In this document: positions 8,690 to 16,686 of the stretch, piece by piece | How the letters are laid out: every line of letters begins with the position of its first letter | How positions within the stretch are numbered: the stretch's first letter is position 1 | Assembly: GCA_031372145.1 (NCBI GenBank) | Contig: JANMKR010000089.1 | Coordinates: forward strand, 1 to 51,774 | DNA from: CALMEC01 sp031372145 | GTDB taxonomy: Bacteria; Actinomycetota; Thermoleophilia; Miltoncostaeales; Miltoncostaeaceae | Reading direction: 5' to 3' | Length of the DNA stretch: 51,774 bases | Program-made: the position numbers and the translations under genes | Notes under the pieces: generated by a model | Seen by the model: only the letters and a program-made list of their open reading frames with translations | Told to the model about the DNA's origin: nothing | Database searches by the model: none

Positions 8690-9334
8690 ATGAACACTCA
8701 TTTGACCCCGAACGAATTGCTCTCGACGACCCGGGCCGTGCGGCGCAGGTTGGATCTGACGCGGCCGGTCGAGCCGGAACTGCTGCGGGAATGCCTGGAG
8801 CTGGCGTTGCAGGCGCCGTCGGGCGGCAACCGACAGCGCTGGTCGTTCGTCGTCGTGACCGACCCCGCCAAGCGTGCCGCCCTCGGTGCGCTCTATCGCG
8901 CGGGATTCGACCGGTACCGCACGCAAGGGATCGGAACGTCCAAGACCGACCCCGCTCCGCGCAACGACGCCCAGGGCAGGATCGTTGAGTCGGCCCGGTA
9001 CCTGGCCGATCACATGCACGAGGTCCCGGTGCTCGTCGTGCCCTGCATGAGTCCTCGAACCGACGGTGGGTCGAACCTCGAACAGGCGTCCGCGTTCGGT
9101 TCGATCCTGCCGGCGGCGTGGAGCTTCATGCTCGCCGCCCGCGCCCGCGGCCTTGGGACCGCCTGGACGACGGTCCACCTGTTCAACGAGCGCGAAGCCG
9201 CAGCGGTCTTGGACATCCCGTACGACGAGGTCATGCAGGTCGCGCTGATCCCGGTGGCACACGCGATCGGCACGGACTTCAAGCCTGGACGACGACGCGA
9301 TTTGGACGAGATCGTGCACTGGGACCAATGGTGA
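8690..9334 (+). CDS. Nitroreductase family FMN-dependent oxidoreductase
   Basis: A 214-residue protein of the nitroreductase fold, which uses FMN and NAD(P)H to reduce nitro groups, quinones or similar acceptors, normally as a homodimer. Visible features are the N-terminal TRAVRRRLDL segment that binds the FMN phosphate, LQAPSGGNRQRWSFVVV (FMN ring contact), the internal GSILPAAWSFMLAARARGLGTAW helix region and the C-terminal HAIGTDFKPGRRRDLDEIVHW. ATG 8690 follows the 23-bp repeat array by 85 bp. The open frame continues upstream through the repeats and was rejected there. The next gene follows after 37 bp, so the two may form an operon. Substrate unknown. Confidence 0.87.
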   Translation: MNTHLTPNELLSTTRAVRRRLDLTRPVEPELLRECLELALQAPSGGNRQRWSFVVVTDPAKRAALGALYRAGFDRYRTQGIGTSKTDPAPRNDAQGRIVESARYLADHMHEVPVLVVPCMSPRTDGGSNLEQASAFGSILPAAWSFMLAARARGLGTAWTTVHLFNEREAAAVLDIPYDEVMQVALIPVAHAIGTDFKPGRRRDLDEIVHWDQW

Positions 9335-9371
9335 GGTCGTTCCCCGGGCGGGCCAGCTACGCTCTGAGCCC

Positions 9372-10565
9372 GTGAGCCGCTCCCTGCGCATCCGGATGGT
9401 GACCGAATACGCCTATCCGGTGCTCGGTGGCATCTCGGAACACGTCCATTTCCTCTCGCGTGAGCTTGTCGCGCTCGGCCATGAAGTGACCGTGATCACG
9501 GGCAACGCCCGGTCACCGGCGAGCCTCCGGCAGGTCGACCGCGACGCCGAGCACGACTACGGCTACACCACCCGTCGAATTGGCCGCGCGGTGCCGCTGC
9601 CGATGAACGGCTCCATCGCCCGATCGACACTGCTCGCATTGCCGTGGGCCACGATGCGTCGCGAGCTCGTGGGCGCCGACGTCGTCCATGCGCAGGGGCT
9701 GATCGGACCGGTGCTCCCACTGCTGTCTGTCGCCGTTTCGCAGGCGCCGGTGACGGTCGGCACGTTCCACACCTACGTCGAAGGTGGACAGCACTGGGGA
9801 TACCGTCTCGCGGGCGGCTATCTCAACCGGGTGCTCGGCCGGCTCGACCGGCGCATCGCGGTGTCCCAGGCGTGTGTCGATGGTCTGATCGGGTCGTTCC
9901 CCGCCACGTACGACGTCATCCCCAACGGTGTCGACTGCGGGCGATTTCGCCCGATGAGCGCCGATGAAGCACAACCGGAGGGGCCGTCGCGGATCCTGTT
10001 CGTGGGGCGACTCGAGCCGCGCAACGCCTTGAGCGACGTCATTCGCGCGGCTGCGCAGGTCGCAGCGTCGGGGCGGGAGTTCGTCGTGCAGGTGGCCGGA
10101 GACGGGCCGACGCGCGCGGTCAACGAGCGTCTCGCCAAACGGCTTGGGATCGCCGATCGGATCGAGTGGCTCGGCCTGATCCACGACGACCTGCCCAGAC
10201 GCTATCGCGAGGCCACCGTGCTCGCGGCGCCGTGCACACTGGCGTCGTTCGGCGTGATCCTGGTCGAGGCGCTCGCGAGCGGCACGCCCATCGTGTGTGC
10301 CGACAACGTCGGGTTCCGGCAGGTCATCCGGGACGGCGCCCCAGGACGGTTCGTGCCGATGCGCGATCCAGACGCGCTCGCGGTGGCCATCGGCGATGTG
10401 CTCGACGACGTCACGTTGCAACGCGAGTGGGGAGCCCGTGGCCGGCAGGTCGCGAGTGAGCGCTACGACTGGCCAGGGGTCGCCCGCCAGGTCGAGGCGC
10501 TCTATCACGAGATCGCCGACGGGCCGCGTCCCGCGCGCCCGCTCGCCGGAACCCCCACAACCTGA
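9372..10565 (+). CDS. GT4-family glycosyltransferase (PimA/PimB-like) with altered donor-site residues
   Basis: A 397-residue GT-B fold glycosyltransferase. The N-terminal acceptor domain contains YAYPVLGGISEHV and the HxxG-like GHEVTVIT. The middle contains GTFHTY and VIPNGVDCGRF, and the C-terminal donor domain runs from about residue 205. It resembles the phosphatidylinositol mannosyltransferases PimA and PimB of actinobacteria. Two usual GT4 signatures are changed. In GRLEPRNALSDVI the lysine that normally follows PR is N218. In LASFGVILVEAL the first Glu of the E-x7-E motif is A291, while the second, E299, is kept. Activity may be altered or the donor unusual. GTG start; 37 bp after the nitroreductase. 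Its target is presumably a membrane lipid or cell-surface glycan. Confidence 0.82.
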   Translation: MSRSLRIRMVTEYAYPVLGGISEHVHFLSRELVALGHEVTVITGNARSPASLRQVDRDAEHDYGYTTRRIGRAVPLPMNGSIARSTLLALPWATMRRELVGADVVHAQGLIGPVLPLLSVAVSQAPVTVGTFHTYVEGGQHWGYRLAGGYLNRVLGRLDRRIAVSQACVDGLIGSFPATYDVIPNGVDCGRFRPMSADEAQPEGPSRILFVGRLEPRNALSDVIRAAAQVAASGREFVVQVAGDGPTRAVNERLAKRLGIADRIEWLGLIHDDLPRRYREATVLAAPCTLASFGVILVEALASGTPIVCADNVGFRQVIRDGAPGRFVPMRDPDALAVAIGDVLDDVTLQREWGARGRQVASERYDWPGVARQVEALYHEIADGPRPARPLAGTPTT

Positions 10566-10897
10566 CAGAGCGACACACGCTTTGGTGCCGGGTCCAGGTG
10601 ATTTGGAGCCCGTAGCTGCTTGGATGGCGTCCAGGGGTTTTGCGGAAAAACCGAATATTTTCACCGTGATAATCCGTAGATATCGCGCGTAGTTACTTCG
10701 CATTGAGCGACGGCTGGCGCGGCTTTACGGTCGTCGTGTACTCGCATCGGCCGTGACCGTGCAGCGCATCGGACACCGCCCCTGCCAGAGGGAGGTGAAC
10801 GGGCTGGATGATTCGAAGTCACCGTCGAACCGTCGCCTTTCCTCGCCGTCAGATCACCGGCGCCCTTGTGCGCCCGGACGACCATGTGAGGTGAGCG
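10566..10897. other. Intergenic region with AT-rich hairpin upstream of the activase module
   Basis: No gene is supported in these 332 bases. The stretch 10636-10690 is clearly AT-richer than its surroundings. It includes a hairpin GGTTTT-gcgga-AAAACC at 10636-10652 followed by a short T tract (atatttt), which could terminate the glycosyltransferase transcript. A GATAAT at 10668-10673 resembles a -10 box, but no convincing -35 lies at 16-18 bp. The promoter for 10898 is therefore probably here but not pinned down. Confidence 0.4.
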
Positions 10898-12694
10898 ATG
10901 TCGGCTGAAGAGTCCCGGACCCAGACGATCGAGACCACGGAGGCGGCACCCAAGCCGTCGGTCGAGGAGATCATCCGCAAGCGGTTGGAGGACGAGCGCG
11001 TCCGCCTGATGCGCGAGATGGAGGTGGCCCTCCCCACGGTCGAGCGATTTGAGCGTCCGGTGGAGCGGGACTTCACCCGTGCCGAGCGCGAGCACACCAC
11101 GATCCTGTTCGGCGGCCTGACCTGGAAGCACGAGCAGCTGATCCGCGGGGCCCTGAGCGGCCTGGGCTACAAGGTGGAGCCACTCGCGACGCCGGACGTG
11201 GCCGCGTTCCAGCTCGGCAAGGAGTACGGCAACAACGGCCAATGCAACCCGACGTACTTCACGGTCGGCAACCTCGTGCAGCACCTGCAGAAGCTTGAGA
11301 CCGCCGGCATGTCGCGCCGCGACATCATCGACAACCACATCTTCATCACCGCCGGGGCCTGCGGCCCGTGCCGATTCGGCATGTACGAGGCCGAGTACCG
11401 TCTGGCACTGCGCAACTCGGGATTTGACGGCTTCCGGGTGATGTTGTTTCAGCAGAGCGGCGGACTCAACCAATCCGAGGCCGGCGCGGGCCTCGAGATG
11501 AACGTGGACTTCTTCCTGGCGCTGCTCAACGCGATGAACATGGGCGACCTGGTCAACGACGTCGGCTACCAGACGCGACCGTTCGAGATCGAAGAAGGCG
11601 CCACCAACGCCGCGCTCGACGCGGCAATGGACGAGCTCGAGGACATCTTCCGCACCAAGCGCACCTACCGGCTCGAGGGCAAGACCGGCGCGCTCATGAA
11701 GATGACGCTCGGCTCCAAAGCCGACATGGTCGGCAAGTTCCTGGATCAGCTCTTCGGCGACGGCTACATCGACCCGTTCCGCGACCTGGGGGCCAAGCTC
11801 GACGCGGTCGAGGTCGATCGGACCCGGGTCAAGCCGCTCGTCAAGATCACGGGTGAGTTCTGGGCGCAGACGACCGATGGCGACGGCAACTTCAACATGT
11901 TCAAGTTCCTGGAGCGCGAGGGCGCCCAGGTGCTGGTGGAGCCTGTCGGCACTTGGATCATGTACATGATCCACCAGGCCAAGCAGATGAACACCGATCG
12001 CGCCGGCGTCAGCGAGGACGAGGCCATGCCGAGTGCGTGGCGGGTCGACAAGCGGATGGCCACGACGTGGACCGCCAACAAGAAGAACATGAAGCTGACG
12101 GTCGCCGAGGCCATCTTCAAGCGCGAATGGAACCGTCTGCGCGACGCCCTGGGCGGCATCCCGCACGAGCTGACCGACCAGTACGAGCTGCAGCGCCTGG
12201 GCCACCCGCTCTACAACTCCCGCGCCGGCGGAGGCGAGGGGCACCTGGAGGTCGCCAAGAACATCTACTACTCCAGTAAGGACATGTGCCACATGGTGCT
12301 GTCGCTCAAGCCTTTCGGGTGCATGCCCTCGACGCAGAGTGACGGTGTCCAGTCCGCGGTCGTCAACCTGTACAAGGACATCATCTACCTGCCCGTCGAG
12401 ACCTCCGGCGAGGGCGAGATCAACGCGCACAGCCGCGTCCAGATGGCGCTGGGTGAGGCCAAGGTCAAGGCCAAGCTCGAGATCGAGCGAGTCCAAGAGG
12501 AGACCGGCGTCAGCCTGGACGAGGCGCGCGAGTACGCCGACGCGCACCCGGAACTCAAGCGGCCGCTGTACAAGGTGCCCCACTACAAGGGCACGATCGG
12601 CACGGCCGCCAACTTCCTGCGCCACGTGGCCGAGCTGAAGGCCGCGGAGGGCTCGGGCGCGACGAGGCGTGTGCCGGTGGGAGCGGCACACTGA
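10898..12694 (+). CDS. 2-hydroxyacyl-CoA dehydratase-like / activase-associated protein (COG3581-like)
   Basis: A 598-residue protein related to the FeS-containing D-component-like proteins that accompany BadF/BcrA/HgdC ATPases. Cysteines in conserved-looking contexts are C116 (GQCNPTYF), C155 and C158 (GACGPCRFG), C464 (KDMCHM) and C475 (FGCMPSTQSDG), candidates for [4Fe-4S] ligands. The first about 60 residues are charged and probably helical. There is no signal peptide or membrane segment. ATG 10898 has GAGGTG just upstream. Its stop overlaps the next start by one base (TGATG), which implies coupled translation and a complex. In many anaerobes this part is fused to the C-terminus of the activase-DUF2229 protein; here it is a separate first gene. 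The substrate is unknown and a catalytic dehydratase role is unproven. Confidence 0.8.
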   Translation: MSAEESRTQTIETTEAAPKPSVEEIIRKRLEDERVRLMREMEVALPTVERFERPVERDFTRAEREHTTILFGGLTWKHEQLIRGALSGLGYKVEPLATPDVAAFQLGKEYGNNGQCNPTYFTVGNLVQHLQKLETAGMSRRDIIDNHIFITAGACGPCRFGMYEAEYRLALRNSGFDGFRVMLFQQSGGLNQSEAGAGLEMNVDFFLALLNAMNMGDLVNDVGYQTRPFEIEEGATNAALDAAMDELEDIFRTKRTYRLEGKTGALMKMTLGSKADMVGKFLDQLFGDGYIDPFRDLGAKLDAVEVDRTRVKPLVKITGEFWAQTTDGDGNFNMFKFLEREGAQVLVEPVGTWIMYMIHQAKQMNTDRAGVSEDEAMPSAWRVDKRMATTWTANKKNMKLTVAEAIFKREWNRLRDALGGIPHELTDQYELQRLGHPLYNSRAGGGEGHLEVAKNIYYSSKDMCHMVLSLKPFGCMPSTQSDGVQSAVVNLYKDIIYLPVETSGEGEINAHSRVQMALGEAKVKAKLEIERVQEETGVSLDEAREYADAHPELKRPLYKVPHYKGTIGTAANFLRHVAELKAAEGSGATRRVPVGAAH

Positions 12695-15600
12695 TGGCCG
12701 ATCCACGCCTCTACATCGGCCTGGACGTCGGGTCGACGACCGTCAAGGCGGTGGTCGTCGACCCGGTCAAGGACGAAATCCTGTGGCAGGACTACCAGCG
12801 GCACGAGACCAAGCAGCCCGAGAAGTGCCTCGAGTTCCTGACGATGATCGAGACGGACTTTCCGATCCCGCACAACGAGATCCGTGTGTTCATCACGGGT
12901 TCCGGTGGTTCGGGTGTCGCGCCGCGGATCGGTGCCAAGTTCGTGCAAGAGGTCAATGCGGTCTCACTGGCGGTCGAGAAGCTCTATCCGGCGTGCGGTT
13001 CGGTGATCGAACTCGGCGGACAGGACGCCAAGATCATCATCTTCAAAGCAGACCCCGAGACCGGCAAGAAGAAGAAGATCCCCTCGATGAACGACAAGTG
13101 CGCCGGTGGCACCGGTGCGGTCATCGACAAGATCAACGCCAAGCTGCACATCCCGCCGGACCAGCTGTGCGACATGGGCTACAGCGGCATCAAGCTGCAC
13201 CCCGTTGCCGGCAAGTGCGGCGTGTTCGCCGAGACCGACGTCAACTCGCTGCAGAAGATGGGCGTCCCCAACGATCAGCTGATGGCGTCGCTGTTCGACG
13301 CGATCATCGGTCAGAACCTCTCGGTCCTGACCCGCGGCAACACGCTGCTGCCCGAGGTCCTGCTGCTGGGTGGCCCCAATACGTTCATCCGCGGCATGGT
13401 CGAAGCCTGGCGAGACAACATCCCGCCGATCTGGGAGGAGCGTGGCACGCCGCTGCCCGACGGCGTCGATCCCAAGGACCTGATCAAGGTTCCCGACAAC
13501 GCCCAGTACTACGCCGCGCTCGGCGCGGTCGAGTACGGCCTGTCCGAGGGGCCGGACGTCGGTGTCTACCGCGGCACCAAGCTCCTGCGCCACTACATCG
13601 ATGTCGGCCGCGTCGAGGAGAAGGCCGCGTCGGGCAGCAAGGGCCTGTCCGACAGCCCGGAGGAGTTGGCGGCGTTCAAGGAGCGCTACAAGATCCACAA
13701 GTTCACTCCCGTCACGTTCGAGCCGGGACAGGTCGTCGAGGCGTTCGTCGGACTTGACGGCGGCTCCACGTCGACCAAGGCGGTGCTGCTCGATCGTGAT
13801 CGCAACGTCCTGGTCAAGAGCTACCAGCTCAGCAAGGGCAACCCGATCGTCGACACGCAGGACGTGTTGGGAGAGCTTGAGCAGTACGTGCACGACCAGG
13901 GCGCCACCCTCAAGATCATGGGGATCGGCACGACCGGGTATGCCAAGGACATCCTCAAGGACGTCCTGCGCGCCGACGTGGCGCTGGTCGAGACCGTGGC
14001 GCACACCGAGTCGGCGCTGCAGTTCTACGACGACGTGGACGTGCTCGTCGACGTCGGCGGCCAGGACATCAAGCTGATCATCCTCAAGAACCGCCAGGTC
14101 ACCGACTTCAAGCTCAACACGCAATGCTCGGCCGGCAACGGGTACTTCTTGCAGTCCACTGCCGAGGGCTTCGGCTACAGCGTCTACGACTACGCCGACA
14201 TCGCGTTCGGCGCACAGACGATGCCGACGTTCGGCTACGGATGCGCGGTGTTCATGCAGTCGGACATCGTGGACTTCCAGCGCCAGGGATGGAAGCCCGA
14301 AGAGATCATGGCCGGCCTGGCCGCCGTGCTCCCCAAGAACATCTGGCTCTACGTCTCGCAGATCCCCAACATCGCGGGGCTCGGCACCAACTTCGTGCTG
14401 CAGGGCGGGACGCAGCACAACCTGGCGGCGGTCAAGTCGCAGGTGGATTTCATCGAGTCGCGCTTCAAGGGCAAAGAGGTCCAGCCGCGCATCATCGTCC
14501 ACCAGCACTGCGGGGAGTCCGGGGCGATCGGCGCCGGCATCGAGGCGGTGCGCCTGTGGGAGAACGGGCGCCAGACCGCGTTCATCGGGATGGACAAGGT
14601 GCGCGACATCACGTTCATCACCCATCGCAACGAGGACACGCGCTGCTATTTCTGCAAGAACAAGTGCCTGCGGACGTTCATCGACGTGACCGTCGAGGGC
14701 AGTGGCGACGACGAGTCCGACCGCCCGTCCAAGATCGCGATCCTGCCGGGTGTCAAGCGCCTGATCGTCGGCAACTCGTGCGACCGCGGCCTGGTCGAAG
14801 ACGTCGAATCGATGAAGGTCATCAAGAAGGGAATGGATGCGCAGGCCGCCGCCGCCCCCAACTTCGTGGAGCTCGCCGGTGAGGCGGTGTGGCGCAGCCA
14901 GAATCCGCCCAAGGTCGCAGACCCGCCACACGCGACGGCCGTCACGCCGGGGCAGCGGCGCCGCAACGAGCTGGTCGCCAAGCGCGAGACCCTGCGCATC
15001 GGCATCCCGCGCGTGCTCAACCAGTACTCCGTCAACCCGCTGTTCTCAGCGTACTTCGAGAGCCTGGGCGTCCCGCCGCAGAACCTCGTCTACTCGAGCT
15101 TCACGAACGAGGAGATGTACAAGCAGGGCGCCAAGCGCGGCGCGATCGACCCGTGCTTCCCGTCGAAGATCGGCATCCCGCACGTCCACGACCTGCTGCA
15201 CGTCGCCCACAAGAAGCGGCCGCTCGACGTCATCTTCTTCCCGATGATCGACGCGCTGCAGTCCCATCTGTCCTGTACGCAGTCCAACCGCGCGTGTCCG
15301 ACCGTCACCGCGACGCCCGAGGCCGTCAAGGCCGCGTTCACCAAAGAAGGCGACCTGTTCGCGGAACTCGGCATCCGGTACATCAACACGTTCGTCAACG
15401 TCGACGAGCCGCGCCTGCTCGAAAAGCAGATGTTCGAGGAGTGGAAGGACGTGCTGGGCCTGACGCAGGCCGAGAACGAGCGTGCCGTCGCCGCGGCGTA
15501 TGCGGCGCAGACGGCGTTCGACCACAACCTGCGCCAGGCCGCACGCGAGGTACTCGACCAGCTCGTGGCGGAGCAACGCCTGGGTGTGGTCGTGCTCGGC

Positions 15601-16164
15601 CGTCCGTACCACAACGACCCCGGTGTCAATCACGAGATCCTCGCCGAGTTCCAGAAGATCGGCTACCCGGTCTTCACCCAGGATTCGCTCCCGATCGATG
15701 ACGACTTGATGTGGGAGCTCTTCGGCAAGGACGTCGAAGCCGGCTACATCCAGGATCCGTTCGACATCACCGACGTCTGGAAGAACAGCTACAGCGAGAA
15801 CACGTCACGCAAGGTGTGGGCGGCCAAGTACGTCGCGAAGCACCCGAACCTGGTCGCGCTCGAACTCTCGTCGTTCAAGTGCGGGCACGATGCCCCGATC
15901 TACTCGGTGGTCGAGGAGATCGTCCAGACGGCCGGGACGCCGTACTTTTGCTTCAAGGACATCGACGAGAACAAGGCGACCGGCTCGATCAGGATCCGGG
16001 TCGAGACGATCGGCTATTTCCTGGAGCGCTATCGCGAGGACATGGTCAAGCGCAACACCAAGCTCGCGACGATCGACGAGCGCCTGGCCGAACTGGAGCG
16101 CCAGCTGCGTGAGGAGCTTGGTGCGGACGTGCCTGTCGCGCTGATGGCGGGGGGTGAGGAGTGA
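12694..16164 (+). CDS. Acyl-CoA dehydratase activase-like protein: two tandem BadF/HgdC ATPase domains plus DUF2229
   Basis: An 1156-residue protein. Domain 1 (about 5-280) and domain 2 (about 350-620) are both actin/Hsp70-fold BcrAD_BadFG ATPases. Domain 1 has YIGLDVGSTTVKAV, IELGGQDAKI and LLLGGPNTF; domain 2 has FVGLDGGSTSTKAV, VDVGGQDIKL and VLQGGTQHN. Domain 1 has C136 (NDKCAGGTG) and C175 (KCGVFAE); domain 2 has C478 (TQCSAGNG) and C517 (YGCAVFMQ). A CYFCKNKC cluster follows at 651-658. A DUF2229/COG3580 region starts near 767 (GIPRVLNQYS...DPCFPSKIGIPHV). In known activases such as HgdC the two cysteines of each subunit, also 39 apart, bridge one [4Fe-4S] in a dimer. Such proteins drive ATP-dependent low-potential electron transfer to dehydratases or aryl-CoA reductases. 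The partner enzyme here is presumably the upstream gene. Confidence 0.88.
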   Translation: MADPRLYIGLDVGSTTVKAVVVDPVKDEILWQDYQRHETKQPEKCLEFLTMIETDFPIPHNEIRVFITGSGGSGVAPRIGAKFVQEVNAVSLAVEKLYPACGSVIELGGQDAKIIIFKADPETGKKKKIPSMNDKCAGGTGAVIDKINAKLHIPPDQLCDMGYSGIKLHPVAGKCGVFAETDVNSLQKMGVPNDQLMASLFDAIIGQNLSVLTRGNTLLPEVLLLGGPNTFIRGMVEAWRDNIPPIWEERGTPLPDGVDPKDLIKVPDNAQYYAALGAVEYGLSEGPDVGVYRGTKLLRHYIDVGRVEEKAASGSKGLSDSPEELAAFKERYKIHKFTPVTFEPGQVVEAFVGLDGGSTSTKAVLLDRDRNVLVKSYQLSKGNPIVDTQDVLGELEQYVHDQGATLKIMGIGTTGYAKDILKDVLRADVALVETVAHTESALQFYDDVDVLVDVGGQDIKLIILKNRQVTDFKLNTQCSAGNGYFLQSTAEGFGYSVYDYADIAFGAQTMPTFGYGCAVFMQSDIVDFQRQGWKPEEIMAGLAAVLPKNIWLYVSQIPNIAGLGTNFVLQGGTQHNLAAVKSQVDFIESRFKGKEVQPRIIVHQHCGESGAIGAGIEAVRLWENGRQTAFIGMDKVRDITFITHRNEDTRCYFCKNKCLRTFIDVTVEGSGDDESDRPSKIAILPGVKRLIVGNSCDRGLVEDVESMKVIKKGMDAQAAAAPNFVELAGEAVWRSQNPPKVADPPHATAVTPGQRRRNELVAKRETLRIGIPRVLNQYSVNPLFSAYFESLGVPPQNLVYSSFTNEEMYKQGAKRGAIDPCFPSKIGIPHVHDLLHVAHKKRPLDVIFFPMIDALQSHLSCTQSNRACPTVTATPEAVKAAFTKEGDLFAELGIRYINTFVNVDEPRLLEKQMFEEWKDVLGLTQAENERAVAAAYAAQTAFDHNLRQAAREVLDQLVAEQRLGVVVLGRPYHNDPGVNHEILAEFQKIGYPVFTQDSLPIDDDLMWELFGKDVEAGYIQDPFDITDVWKNSYSENTSRKVWAAKYVAKHPNLVALELSSFKCGHDAPIYSVVEEIVQTAGTPYFCFKDIDENKATGSIRIRVETIGYFLERYREDMVKRNTKLATIDERLAELERQLREELGADVPVALMAGGEE

Positions 16165-16336
16165 AATCCAGCCGCCGCAGACGTTTGAGCCACCGCGCGC
16201 CCCAATCATTGGAGTCGGTGGCGAAGAGGCCACCTCTTGCGACTCGTTCGCCGCGCTCACCACGGCTCTTGGGCGGCCTATTCGCGGCCCTGAGTGCCGC
16301 TCAAACGCCTCGCGCGGCTGCGGGTGTCGGCGGCGT

Positions 16337-16627
16337 ATGAGTACGCAGGCGGCGCGGGCCGCGGACAAGGTGATGTTCGAGGTCTACCGGGAGGGGCACT
16401 ACAACCAGACGTACCGCGTCGTGTACTTCACCGAGCTCAACGACCACAACCGCGAGCAGGAGTTCAACCGGGCGCTGGCGGGAGATCACTTCTTCGACGG
16501 GTTCCTCGCGGGCTCGTCGAGGGAGCAGGGCAAGGAGGTCATCGAGGCCTTCCTCGCCCGACTGAACCACGGCGAAGCGCTGCAGCCCGACGTGCTTCGC
16601 GCGGAGCTGGGCGACCTGTTGGCATAG
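16337..16627 (+). CDS. Small conserved-looking protein of unknown function
   Basis: A 96-residue acidic, soluble protein without recognised domain. It has an aromatic central stretch (YREGHYNQTYRVVYFTELNDHNRE) followed by two amphipathic helices, EVIEAFLARL and DVLRAELGDLL. The frame is open further upstream, but the extra part is compositionally unlike protein and overlaps the preceding gene, so ATG 16337 was chosen; its ribosome site is weak. It lies between the activase gene and an acyl-CoA synthetase on the same strand, which suggests membership of that module. The 172 bases before it contain small palindromes (CCAAT-C-ATTGG and GTGGC-gaagag-GCCAC) that could be a weak attenuator. I do not recognise the family. 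Confidence 0.65.
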   Translation: MSTQAARAADKVMFEVYREGHYNQTYRVVYFTELNDHNREQEFNRALAGDHFFDGFLAGSSREQGKEVIEAFLARLNHGEALQPDVLRAELGDLLA

Positions 16628-16686
16628 GTGCTCACTGCGGCAGTGCAGGGATTGCAGAGGAGCGGAGCCGGTCATAGCATCCGCGC

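Noticed and set aside
10645..10673. Promoter with GATAAT at 10668
   Set aside because: No acceptable -35 at 16-18 bp; the AT-rich hairpin there explains the composition equally well.
10661..12706. 681-residue open frame on the minus strand
   Set aside because: Shadow of the dehydratase-like gene; no recognisable domain and no ribosome site.
12964..14931. 655-residue open frame on the minus strand
   Set aside because: It is the reverse shadow of the activase gene, produced by third-position G/C bias; composition is Asp/His/Val-rich nonsense with no motif.
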